Positions 43,713-51,180 of a stretch of DNA of 64,000 nt are shown here, one piece after another. Each line of letters begins with the position of its first letter. Position 1 is the stretch's first letter. A program made the position numbers and the translations under genes. This DNA is from JAEZDC01 sp036676415 (GTDB lineage: Bacteria; Bacteroidota; Bacteroidia; Chitinophagales; Chitinophagaceae). The stretch is taken from positions 1 through 64,000 of the forward strand of contig JAKFCX010000001.1 in the NCBI GenBank assembly GCA_036676415.1. The letters run 5' to 3'. Under the pieces are notes generated by a model. The model was not told the DNA's origin. It ran no database searches and saw only the letters and a list, made by a program, of their open reading frames with translations.

Positions 43713-44531
43713 TTAACGAAAAGACTGATATCTCGCTCTTAAAAACATAAAAACACCATAACATATTAATCCTATCGCTACAATAGCCAGTAAGATGGAG
43801 CCGTAAGAAGATTGTTGCAGCCATCCCAAAGCTTCATCACTTCCGCCTGCTTCTTTTGCATTGGCGTTAAACGCAGCTTTGATGAACATCCATCCTAATA
43901 TCAGCCATACAACACCTCTTGCTGCATATCCCGCTATACCTACTTTAGAAACCCACCCTGCAGTATCATGGTGTAAAGCTTCACGTACGTATTTTTTATA
44001 TTTACCTGAGACGGCCCGGTAAATTTGATAAAAGCCAATACCGATCATTATCGCTGCAACAATGCCTACCAGCCATTGTCCAAAAGGTTGTTGAAGTAAA
44101 GTTGCCGTCCAGTCTTCCTGCTTATCTCCACCACTGCCTGATGAACTTCCTAATACAATCTTTATAGCATACACAGCCAGACTTGCATACACAAGTCCAC
44201 TAAAGAAATAAGTAAAACGTTTAGAAAACCCCTTTTTGTCAGATCCTTTATGTTCTGTGTCTTTAAATGCCTGTATCCATCTCCATGCTGTATAACATAC
44301 AAGTCCAAGTGCAACGATTAATAACAACCATTTGCCGAATGGCTGATCTTCTATAAAACTAAACACACCACCTTTGCCTGCATCATTAACTGAGTTGCCG
44401 CCGAAATGAAGTGCTGCCATCACAGCCATCAATCCGCTTAAACAATACACAACTCCTTTGGCAGACAATCCAATTCTTGCTGCACTTTCATACCATTTAG
44501 ATGTGTTGGCTGAAGATATTCCTGCTATCAT
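43713..44531 (-). CDS. DUF1206 integral membrane protein
   Basis: 272 residues from Met at 44531. TTG 44561 and ATG 44558 are in-frame alternatives but lie inside a perfect hairpin. Three repeats of a two-helix unit are seen, each beginning with an ARIGLSAKGVVYCLSG-like segment (the later ones as FTYFFSGLVYASLAVYAI and GIAGYAARGVVWLILG), giving six membrane helices. DUF1206 has no established function. The preceding gene on the same strand, a nucleotidyltransferase, ends 60 bases away, so the two may be co-transcribed with the hairpin between them. Confidence 0.85.
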   Translation of the reverse strand: MIAGISSANTSKWYESAARIGLSAKGVVYCLSGLMAVMAALHFGGNSVNDAGKGGVFSFIEDQPFGKWLLLIVALGLVCYTAWRWIQAFKDTEHKGSDKKGFSKRFTYFFSGLVYASLAVYAIKIVLGSSSGSGGDKQEDWTATLLQQPFGQWLVGIVAAIMIGIGFYQIYRAVSGKYKKYVREALHHDTAGWVSKVGIAGYAARGVVWLILGWMFIKAAFNANAKEAGGSDEALGWLQQSSYGSILLAIVAIGLICYGVFMFLRARYQSFR

Positions 44532-44571
44532 GGTTAAGTTATTGATATGCTTACACATCAATAACTTAACC
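44532..44571 (-). promoter_or_regulatory. 15-bp perfect inverted repeat abutting the DUF1206 start
   Basis: GGTTAAGTTATTGAT (44532-44546) and ATCAATAACTTAACC (44557-44571) form a perfect 15-bp stem with a 10-base loop. In the mRNA the stem ends at the base before the ATG of the DUF1206 gene. No T run follows, so it is not a simple terminator. It could be a translational control hairpin or an operator. Confidence 0.7.
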
Positions 44572-44591
44572 AGATTTTCTGGGGAAGAAGG

Positions 44592-45584
44592 TTACCCGAA
44601 GTCGATCTCAGTATTATCACCAATATTCAGGCTACGGCTCAGGCCACGAACAGAAGCATCGCTGCCTATGAGTGAATTGTCCAATACCACTTCGTACAGA
44701 TTGGTATAAGAGCCGATAATACTGTCTCTTAAAATAGAATGTTGTACTACCGTATTGGCACCAATCGTTACATGCGGACCAATGATAGAATTGCTGATGT
44801 TGCAACCAGGTGCAATACTCACAGGAGGAATAATGATGGTGTCTTTATACTCATGGCCATCTGTTGTATTACCGCCATTCTTTTTCAGGAGCAATGCATT
44901 TGTGGTCAATAAAGTTTCTCGCTTACCACAGTCGAACCAGTTCTTTACTTTGAAAGACCTGAATTCGGCACCACGGCTGATCATACATTCCAGGGCATCG
45001 GTAAGGTTATACTCACCATAACTTTTTATCTCCTGCTCAAATATGTGGTGAAGACATTCAAAAAGAAAATGCGTTTCTTTTATCTTATACAGACCAACAA
45101 GGGCCATATTGCTTTTAGGGATTGCTGGCTTCTCAACAACATGTTCAATTTCGCCTTCATTACCTAACTCTGCCACACCAAAGCTTCTCGGATCATCTAC
45201 TTTTTTAATACCAAGCATGCTGTACGGACTATCTACTACAGCCTTTACATCATATTCACAAATGGTATCGCCGAGGGCTACAAACACTTCATCATCACCC
45301 ACAATGCTTTTGGTAAGCTCTACGGCATGACCGGTTCCCTGTCTCTCGTTCTGGTAAACGAAATGCGTGGTAAGATCAGGATAGGTTTGTTTAACGTAGT
45401 CCTGGATCTTTTCACCAAGGTAGCCTACGATAAAAATGAATTCTGTAATACCGGCATCTCTCAACTGGTCAACGATAAAACTCAAAATAGTTTTACCAGC
45501 AATTGGTATTAATGCCTTAGGTTGTGTATAGGTATGTGGCCTCAGCTTGGTACCGGCTCCGGCCACAGGAATAATTGCTTTCAT
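44592..45584 (-). CDS. Sugar-phosphate nucleotidyltransferase with beta-helix domain
   Basis: 330 residues. The nucleotidyltransferase start MKAIIPVAGAGTKLRPHTYT is the GxGxKLRP-type NTP site, and ALIPIAGKTILSFIVDQL follows. The acidic metal site is in FVALGDTICEYD, and VEKPAIPKSNMALVGLYKI and WFDCGKRETLL are further family blocks. The last ~70 residues form a left-handed beta-helix with hexapeptide-like repeats (GPHVTIGANTVVQHS). It activates a sugar-1-phosphate with a nucleotide in the cytoplasm. Glucose-1-phosphate thymidylyltransferase-like or mannose-1-phosphate guanylyltransferase-like are both possible. Confidence 0.88.
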   Translation of the reverse strand: MKAIIPVAGAGTKLRPHTYTQPKALIPIAGKTILSFIVDQLRDAGITEFIFIVGYLGEKIQDYVKQTYPDLTTHFVYQNERQGTGHAVELTKSIVGDDEVFVALGDTICEYDVKAVVDSPYSMLGIKKVDDPRSFGVAELGNEGEIEHVVEKPAIPKSNMALVGLYKIKETHFLFECLHHIFEQEIKSYGEYNLTDALECMISRGAEFRSFKVKNWFDCGKRETLLTTNALLLKKNGGNTTDGHEYKDTIIIPPVSIAPGCNISNSIIGPHVTIGANTVVQHSILRDSIIGSYTNLYEVVLDNSLIGSDASVRGLSRSLNIGDNTEIDFG

Positions 45585-45752
45585 CTGCGTAAATCGTTTT
45601 GCTAACCCCTCAAAATCAATGCTTCAGGTTCAGTTTGGCTCAATAACAGTGTGAAAGTAAGGAATAATCGATAAGTGGTATTGCTAAAATCGGTTAGCGG
45701 CTGGAGTTGGGTATTATTTGAAGGCCAGCAACAGAATAAATGTTGAACTTTC

Positions 45753-45772
45753 GTTGCGTCGCACTCTTGTAC
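45753..45772 (-). repeat. 20-base intergenic repeat core (copy D)
   Basis: On the minus strand this reads GTACAAGAGTGCGACGCAAC. It differs by one base from copy A (52458) and one from copy E (15028). It lies in the 194-base gap between the nucleotidyltransferase gene and the small secreted protein gene. Confidence 0.78.
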
Positions 45773-45778
45773 TGAAGG

Positions 45779-46279
45779 TCAGAAACAGCCAAATATTTTA
45801 TTAAAATATTCTTCCCAGTTTTTATAAACTATAAGTGAAATGCAACCACATCCTTTTTGGGATGGAAATAAGAGAAAGATGCAAATACTGTTGTTACGGA
45901 TGAATAAAGGCTCACTAATTGCAAAAATTAAATTATTCCCTGAAGATGTCCCTCCATATTCCGACCTAAATGAGTTGTCTATTAAATTTGTAGGCCATTC
46001 AGCTTTTGATTGTGAATAAAACTTAAGTTTTAATGATTCATATTCTTCAACTGAAAGAATAAGGAATTGCTTTTTTCCATTACTATCGAACCCAGTTAGT
46101 GTATCTGGTAAAATAACTTCAGTTCCATACAGAGATAAAACTCGCTTAGAATAATGATAAATACCAGTATCCTGCTTTTGCTTAATAGTAGTTATTAAAA
46201 TATTCTTGAAATCAGAGTTGCTTTGGCTTGAGCAAAATGATGGCAAATACAATATCAATAATAGCATGCAGAATTTCAT
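45779..46279 (-). CDS. Small secreted protein of unknown function
   Basis: 166 residues. The N terminus (FCMLLLILYLPSFCSSQ) is a signal peptide, possibly a lipoprotein if Cys15 is lipidated, though the lipobox is poor. The mature part is soluble, with no recognisable domain. The C-terminal part is Cys-containing (GCGCISLIVY and a terminal FGCF). The coding sequence looks more A+T-rich than its neighbours. It is flanked by intergenic repeats on both sides (45753 and 46341) and has no operon partner. Confidence 0.6.
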   Translation of the reverse strand: MKFCMLLLILYLPSFCSSQSNSDFKNILITTIKQKQDTGIYHYSKRVLSLYGTEVILPDTLTGFDSNGKKQFLILSVEEYESLKLKFYSQSKAEWPTNLIDNSFRSEYGGTSSGNNLIFAISEPLFIRNNSICIFLLFPSQKGCGCISLIVYKNWEEYFNKIFGCF

Positions 46280-46340
46280 TCCTTAGTCTAATTATTTTTG
46301 ATATTCAATAAATGTAAGTAAAGCTCCCTGAAACTCCAAC

Positions 46341-46377
46341 CGTATAAGTGAGTGACACAAGGAACGATGCCATGAAA
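46341..46377 (+). repeat. Intergenic repeat with GATGCCATGAAA tail (copy C)
   Basis: CGTATAAGTGAGTGACACAA followed by GGAACGATGCCATGAAA. It matches copy B at 56444 closely (AGTGACACAA and CGATGCCAT). It lies between the small secreted protein gene and glyA. Confidence 0.6.
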
Positions 46378-46450
46378 CCTTCAGCCAGTTCAATAAAATC
46401 TTCCTACCAATTACAAATTCCCAATTCCCAATCCCAATCCCAAAACAACT

Positions 46451-46458
46451 TACTTTTG
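46451..46458 (+). promoter_or_regulatory. -7 promoter element of glyA
   Basis: TACTTTTG matches TAnnTTTG and stands 17 bases before the glyA ATG, giving a leader of about 10 bases. Confidence 0.5.
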
Positions 46459-46475
46459 CCACACAATATTCACTC

Positions 46476-47756
46476 ATGCAAAGAGATACACTGGTATTTG
46501 ATATTATTAAAGAAGAACTGCACCGTCAGCGTAGAGGAATTGAGCTCATTGCTTCTGAAAACTTCACCAGTTTGCAGGTGATGCAGGCTATGGGTAACGT
46601 GATGACGAATAAATATGCTGAAGGTTATCCCGGCAGAAGATATTATGGTGGTTGTGAAGTGGTGGATAAAACAGAAACCCTTGCCATCGATCGTTTGAAA
46701 CAGATCTTTAATATTGAATATGCCAATGTGCAGCCTCATAGTGGTGCACAGGCCAATGCTGCATTGATGCTGGCTATTCTTCAACCTGGTGATGATATTC
46801 TTGGTTTGGATCTTAGTATGGGTGGCCATCTTACACATGGCTCGGCAGTAAACTTTAGCGGTAAATTATACAAGCCACATTTTTATGGCGTAACAAAAGA
46901 AACAGGCCTGATAGATTATGAAATGCTGGAGCAAAAAGCCAGGGAAGTAAAACCAAAGCTCATCATTTGTGGTGCTTCTGCTTACAGTCGTGATATAGAT
47001 TACCCAAGAATTCGTAAGGTAGCTGATGAAGTTGGTGCTTTGGTGATGGCCGATATTGCACACCCTGCAGGATTGATCGCAAAAGGATTACTCAGTTCAC
47101 CTTTCGACCATTGCCATTTTGTTACTTCAACTACACACAAAACTCTACGTGGACCTCGTGGTGGTATCATCATGATGGGTAAAGATTTTGAAAACCCGTT
47201 TGGACTCAAAGATCCGAAAGGCAACATACGAATGATGAGCCATGTAATTGATATGGCTGTTTTTCCAGGAACACAAGGTGGTCCTTTGGAACATGTGATC
47301 GCTGCTAAGGCTGTTGCTTTTGGTGAAATTCTAACGGATGAGTTCACTGTGTATGCAAAGCAAGTACAAAGCAATGCACAGGCTTTGGCTAAAGCTTTTG
47401 TTGCAAAAGATTACCATATTATCAGTGGCGGAACGGATAATCATTTAATGCTGATCGATCTTCGCAATAAGAACATCAGTGGTAAAAAAGCAGAAAATGT
47501 TTTAGGCGGAGCTGATATTACAGCCAACAAGAACATGGTACCTTATGATGATAAGAGTGCTTTTGTTACATCAGGTATAAGATTTGGTGTTGCAGCCATT
47601 ACTACAAGAGGCATGAAGGAAAACGACATGCAGTTTGTTGTTGATGTGATCGATAAAGTGCTGATGAATGCTGATGACGAAACGCTAATCGCTGGAGTGA
47701 AAAAAGACGTGAACAGCTTTATGGAGCAATTTCCTCTATACCCTGAGCTTGGATAA
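46476..47756 (+). CDS. glyA: Serine hydroxymethyltransferase
   Basis: 426 residues. The PLP-binding lysine is Lys222 in TSTTHKTLRGPRGG. Other family blocks are ELIASENFTSLQVMQAMG, YAEGYPGRRYYGG and NVQPHSGAQANAALM. It converts serine and tetrahydrofolate to glycine and methylene-tetrahydrofolate in the cytoplasm, feeding the FolD enzyme encoded at 21531. It has its own promoter element and is followed by a structured spacer and the DUF4293 gene. Confidence 0.98.
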   Translation: MQRDTLVFDIIKEELHRQRRGIELIASENFTSLQVMQAMGNVMTNKYAEGYPGRRYYGGCEVVDKTETLAIDRLKQIFNIEYANVQPHSGAQANAALMLAILQPGDDILGLDLSMGGHLTHGSAVNFSGKLYKPHFYGVTKETGLIDYEMLEQKAREVKPKLIICGASAYSRDIDYPRIRKVADEVGALVMADIAHPAGLIAKGLLSSPFDHCHFVTSTTHKTLRGPRGGIIMMGKDFENPFGLKDPKGNIRMMSHVIDMAVFPGTQGGPLEHVIAAKAVAFGEILTDEFTVYAKQVQSNAQALAKAFVAKDYHIISGGTDNHLMLIDLRNKNISGKKAENVLGGADITANKNMVPYDDKSAFVTSGIRFGVAAITTRGMKENDMQFVVDVIDKVLMNADDETLIAGVKKDVNSFMEQFPLYPELG

Positions 47757-47768
47757 ACAAGTTTTTCG

Positions 47769-47806
47769 TTTGGAGTCTTTAGTTTTATGCTGAGCATAAC
47801 TCCAAA
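47769..47806 (+). repeat. Nested inverted repeat after glyA
   Basis: TTTGGAGT (47769-47776) pairs with ACTCCAAA (47799-47806), and inside it TATGC-tga-GCATA forms a second stem. No T run follows, so a terminator role is uncertain. Confidence 0.5.
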
Positions 47807-47835
47807 CTGTAACCTATAAACTATAAACTTAATTT

Positions 47836-48288
47836 ATGATACAACGTATACAATCTCTCTGGCTTTTACTGGCTGCTGTTTGTTGCTTTTTAACATTGCA
47901 GTTTTCTTTTTTTAGTGGCAACATTCTCGACAATGAACAACTGGTGTTGAAATCTATGACAGCACTGGGATTAACTAGTCACCCCGAAGCCGGCAAGACA
48001 GAATATAACATCCTTAGCTTGTTGCTTACAGCAACTACAGGTGTGATTTCGTTTATTGCCATATTCATGTATGCCAACAGGATGACACAACTGAAATTAA
48101 CTGTTACAGCACTTTTGCTTTCATTGTTGACGCTGGTATACCTTTTTATCTTAACGCAGGATTTTTCTGACGGAACACTCAGTCTTACTTCAGTTTTTGC
48201 ATTTCTGCCACCCATATTTTTATTTCTTGCATCGAGAGGAATTTACAAGGATCAGAAACTGGTAAAGAGTATGGACAGGTTGAGGTAA
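47836..48288 (+). CDS. DUF4293 membrane protein
   Basis: 150 residues with four hydrophobic helices, the first being SLWLLLAAVCCFLTLQFSFF right after the start MIQRIQ, as in this Bacteroidota-specific family. The C terminus is short, charged and cytoplasmic (KDQKLVKSMDRLR). No biochemical role is known. It is 79 bases after glyA on the same strand, with a structured spacer between them, and ends in a strong terminator. Confidence 0.88.
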   Translation: MIQRIQSLWLLLAAVCCFLTLQFSFFSGNILDNEQLVLKSMTALGLTSHPEAGKTEYNILSLLLTATTGVISFIAIFMYANRMTQLKLTVTALLLSLLTLVYLFILTQDFSDGTLSLTSVFAFLPPIFLFLASRGIYKDQKLVKSMDRLR

Positions 48289-48309
48289 TTGATGATACTA
48301 TAATAATAT

Positions 48310-48342
48310 AACGGGAAGTATGATTTGTACTTCCCGTTTTTT
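48310..48342 (+). terminator. Terminator after the DUF4293 gene
   Basis: AACGGGAAGTA (48310-48320) pairs perfectly with TACTTCCCGTT (48328-48338) around a 7-base loop and is followed by a T run. Confidence 0.92.
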
Positions 48343-48357
48343 ATTTACAGAGATTTT

Positions 48358-48392
48358 CAGGGATGACAATCTTTGAAAGGTTGCCATCCCTG
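48358..48392 (+). repeat. Inverted repeat before the MOSC gene
   Basis: CAGGGATG (48358-48365) pairs with CATCCCTG (48385-48392), with further partial pairing (CAATC with GGTTG) inside. There is no T run. It lies just upstream of the MOSC gene and could be a regulatory or repeat element. Confidence 0.5.
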
Positions 48393-48433
48393 GAACCCCT
48401 TCATTTGAACGAGCTTACACTTATCTTTCCTTT

Positions 48434-49069
48434 ATGAAACTGCTTTCATTAAACGTGGGTTTACCTCAAACTTATTCTTACCAGGGTAAAGCATTAGCAA
48501 CTTCTATTTTTAAATCAGCGGTAGAAGGTTCACGATCAGTTTCCAAAACAAATATAGAAGGTGATGGCCAGGGTGATCTTGTACATCATGGTGGAGAGAT
48601 GAAAGCAGTGTATTCCTATGATATTGCCTATTATGAACATTGGAAAAATATCCTTCAAAGAGATGAGTGGAATTATGGTCTGTTTGGTGAAAATCTCACA
48701 ACAGAAGGTTTAACTGACGACCAAGTACTCATTGGAAATGTCTACAAGGTTGGCAGTGTATATCTAAAAGCCATTCAACCAAGATTTCCATGTTACAAAC
48801 TGAATTTTCGTTTTGAAATGCACGATATGCTGCAACAGTTTATGCAGCAGGGAAAACATGGAACGTATTTCAGCGTAGTGCAGGAAGGCAGTTTACAAGC
48901 CGGTGATGAGATTACCTTGGTTGAAGAATCGAAACATCTAATAAGCATACAACAAATCGTAGAATGTTATTATAGCAAAGGAGCTGACCAAAGCCTGCTC
49001 CATAAAATATTGAGGATCGATTTTCTACCTGCCAGACTGCGGAAATCTTTCGAAAGCTTTTTGCGTTAG
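48434..49069 (+). CDS. MOSC domain protein (YiiM-like)
   Basis: 211 residues. The MOSC fold begins near the N terminus (MKLLSLNVGLPQTYSYQGK). GDGQGDLVHHGGEMKAVYSY and NYGLFGENLTTEGLTDDQV are the conserved blocks, and the sulfur-carrying Cys is in IQPRFPCYKLNFRF. A C-terminal helical extension of the YiiM type (VECYYSKGADQSLLHKIL) follows. YiiM-type proteins reduce N-hydroxylated substrates with a molybdenum cofactor, so a molybdoenzyme component is the likely role, although the partner is not adjacent. Confidence 0.9.
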   Translation: MKLLSLNVGLPQTYSYQGKALATSIFKSAVEGSRSVSKTNIEGDGQGDLVHHGGEMKAVYSYDIAYYEHWKNILQRDEWNYGLFGENLTTEGLTDDQVLIGNVYKVGSVYLKAIQPRFPCYKLNFRFEMHDMLQQFMQQGKHGTYFSVVQEGSLQAGDEITLVEESKHLISIQQIVECYYSKGADQSLLHKILRIDFLPARLRKSFESFLR

Positions 49070-49072
49070 AAC

Positions 49073-49115
49073 AAAATAAAAATGGTTGACAAACTTTGGA
49101 AGTTTGTCAACCATT
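49073..49115 (-). terminator. Terminator of the lemA-TPM operon, 16-bp stem
   Basis: AATGGTTGACAAACTT (49081-49096) pairs perfectly with AAGTTTGTCAACCATT (49100-49115) around a 3-base loop. On the minus strand a T-rich run follows. It lies between the convergent MOSC and TPM genes and may act on both. Confidence 0.88.
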
Positions 49116-49162
49116 GGCCTTTAAATAACTATAGACTCAAAACTTTAAACTATACACTTTCC

Positions 49163-49969
49163 TCACCAGCTTCCACTGGCTCCACCACCTCCAGACATTC
49201 CACCTCCGAATCCACCGAAGCCTCCACCACCTCCTCCAAATCCACCACCACCGAATCCTCCTCCACTACTTCTTCCACCTCCTAACATAGATCCGATGAT
49301 CAATGGCCCAAGCCAGTCACTACCTCTTCTGCTCATCACTCTTCCACCTTTGCCACCTCTTCCACCACCACCACTTCTGCCGATAAATATCAGTACGAAA
49401 ATGGCGATCATGATGAACTTGAAAATAGAACTTCCACCTGTTCCTTTTGATCTGGCTTTTTCTTCACGGGGAATGTTGTATTCACCTACCGCAGCTTTAC
49501 TAAGACTTTCTACCGCTTTTAAAATGCCATGGTAATAATCATTCGCTCTAAAATAAGGCTGCATATCATTCCTGATAATGCTTCCTGCTATGGCATCAGG
49601 TATTGCACCTTCTAAACCATAACCCACTTCAATCCTCATTCTCCTGTCGTCCACCACAACAATGATCAATACACCATTGTTATTTTTTGCATTGCCAATA
49701 CCCCAGGCTCTGAAAGTAGCAACAGCCACATCTTCGATGCTTCCACCGTTTAAAGAAGGAATTGTTGCAATAGCAATTTGATTGGAACTGCTCTTATCAA
49801 GCTGTATTAATTGTTCATTCAGTAATTGTTCCTGCTGGGCATCTAAAACATTTGCCCCATCATAGATCAAAGTACCTGCAGGAGGTTTATCAATTTGCCT
49901 GATAACATCCTGTGCAAATACTGCAAGACTGATACAGCTAAAAACAATTATGTAAAGGAGTTTCTTCAT
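49163..49969 (-). CDS. TPM-domain protein with glycine-rich tail
   Basis: 268 residues. Signal peptide (LLYIIVFSCISLAVFAQ), TPM/Psb32-type domain (about 30-155) with YDGANVLDAQQEQLLNEQL, NGVLIIVVVDDRRMRIEVG and GLEGAIPDAIAGSIIR. One membrane helix follows (FKFIMIAIFVLIFI), then a glycine-rich tail. It would sit in the inner membrane with the TPM domain outside. Proteins of this type are genetically linked to LemA, and their molecular role is unclear (some TPM domains are acid phosphatases). It is the last gene of the lemA operon, 2 bases after the preceding stop. Confidence 0.88.
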   Translation of the reverse strand: MKKLLYIIVFSCISLAVFAQDVIRQIDKPPAGTLIYDGANVLDAQQEQLLNEQLIQLDKSSSNQIAIATIPSLNGGSIEDVAVATFRAWGIGNAKNNNGVLIIVVVDDRRMRIEVGYGLEGAIPDAIAGSIIRNDMQPYFRANDYYHGILKAVESLSKAAVGEYNIPREEKARSKGTGGSSIFKFIMIAIFVLIFIGRSGGGGRGGKGGRVMSRRGSDWLGPLIIGSMLGGGRSSGGGFGGGGFGGGGGGFGGFGGGMSGGGGASGSW

Positions 49970-49971
49970 GC

Positions 49972-50439
49972 CTAATTACCAAAAACGATATCGTCTGACA
50001 ATTCGTTCTTATCTGTTGATCTATTGTAAGGAAAATGTTGCACCAGCACTTCGCCAATTTCTTTTACTACCGTAGCAATCCCTTCAGCATAATGTTCCTT
50101 GTTGAATTCCGCAAGCATGTGCTTCAGTTCTTCATTCCAGAATGCAGTACCTACTTTCTGGTGAATACCTTCGTCACCATAAATTGCTAACTGGTGATCT
50201 TTCAAAGCAACATATACCAGCACTGCATTTCTGTCTGCCGTTTCGTACATTTTCAATCCCTGGAAAAGTTCAAGTGCTCTGTCTAAAGCGTCCATGTATT
50301 CACATTTGCTTTCAACATACACCCTCACTTCACCACTGGTTCGTTGTTCGGCAGATTTGATTGCAGCAACGATGAGTTCATTTTCCGCTGGGGAAAAGAA
50401 CTCAGGTTGTTTTTTCTGAAGGAAAGAGAAAATGCCCAC
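49972..50439 (-). CDS. TPM-domain protein, second copy
   Basis: 155 residues from GTG at 50439, the first start codon after the lemA stop (5 bases away). A longer frame opening at 50556 would overlap lemA by over 110 bases and adds a non-family leader. The TPM domain is seen in KSAEQRTSGEVRVYVESKC, RNAVLVYVALKDHQLAIYG and HYAEGIATVVKEIGEVL. There is no signal peptide, so the product is probably cytoplasmic or membrane-associated, unlike its downstream partner. Function is inferred only by its position in the LemA operon. Confidence 0.85.
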   Translation of the reverse strand: MGIFSFLQKKQPEFFSPAENELIVAAIKSAEQRTSGEVRVYVESKCEYMDALDRALELFQGLKMYETADRNAVLVYVALKDHQLAIYGDEGIHQKVGTAFWNEELKHMLAEFNKEHYAEGIATVVKEIGEVLVQHFPYNRSTDKNELSDDIVFGN

Positions 50440-50443
50440 AGTA

Positions 50444-51103
50444 TTATTTGGTTGTGTCTTGTGATGTTCCTGTATTGGTATTGCCTCCACTGTTACCACC
50501 AACATTATCACCAAAATCAACAGTTGGTGCATTCTGAGAACCTGCCTCTGCTTCAAAAGGAGTTTTAGGACTGAAGCCTAACAAGCCTGCAAAGATGTTA
50601 GCAGGAAATCTTCTTACCCTTGTATTATATTCCTGAACGGAAGTATTAAAATCATTTCTTGCAACGGTGATCCTGTTTTCTGTACCCTCCAGTTGAACCT
50701 GCAGATTACGGAAAGCATCATTGGCTCTTAAGTTTGGATAATTTTCAGTCACCATCAATAATCTTCCCAAAGCCTGTGATAACTGGCCTTGTGCCTGCTG
50801 GAATTCCTGGATTTTTTCTGGAGTAAGGTCATCAGGGTTTACAGTGATCTGTGTAGCTCTTGCTCTTGCACTGATCACATCATTCAATGTTCCTCTTTCA
50901 AAATTAGCCTCACCTTTTACAGTGTTAACAAGGTTAGGAATAAGATCTGCTCTACGCTGATACTGCGATTGAACAGCAGCCCATTTATTTTTTACATTCT
51001 CGTCCAGGCCTATCAGGCTATTGTAAGTGTTACATCCACCACAACCTGCAAGCAGCACAATGAAGGCAATGATTCCAACAATAAGAAGAGATTTACTTTT
51101 CAT
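50444..51103 (-). CDS. lemA: LemA family lipoprotein
   Basis: 219 residues. The signal peptide ends at a lipobox (LLAGC, Cys21), and CNTYNSLIGLDENVKNKWAA begins the LemA helical domain. YQRRADLIPNLVNTVKGEA and YPNLRANDAFRNLQVQLEG are conserved. The C-terminal ~35 residues are a disordered Gly/Asn/Thr tail. LemA proteins form helical bundles in the envelope with unknown purpose. First gene of an operon with two TPM-domain genes. The upstream sequence contains TACTTTTAG on the minus strand. Confidence 0.94.
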   Translation of the reverse strand: MKSKSLLIVGIIAFIVLLAGCGGCNTYNSLIGLDENVKNKWAAVQSQYQRRADLIPNLVNTVKGEANFERGTLNDVISARARATQITVNPDDLTPEKIQEFQQAQGQLSQALGRLLMVTENYPNLRANDAFRNLQVQLEGTENRITVARNDFNTSVQEYNTRVRRFPANIFAGLLGFSPKTPFEAEAGSQNAPTVDFGDNVGGNSGGNTNTGTSQDTTK

Positions 51104-51130
51104 CTGTTTGTTTTTAGTTTGCTAAAAGTA

Positions 51131-51159
51131 AACAAAAACCCGTCCATATGAACGGGTTT
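51131..51159 (-). terminator. Terminator after pgk
   Basis: AAACCCGT (51136-51143) pairs with ACGGGTTT (51152-51159). On the minus strand TTTTTGTTT follows. It lies 22 bases after the pgk stop. Confidence 0.85.
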
Positions 51160-51180
51160 GACAATATGACTTGTTTTAGA

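Noticed and set aside
50440..50556. N-terminal extension of the second TPM protein
   Set aside because: It would overlap lemA by more than 110 bases. The extension does not resemble a signal peptide of the family, while GTG 50439 gives the usual length.
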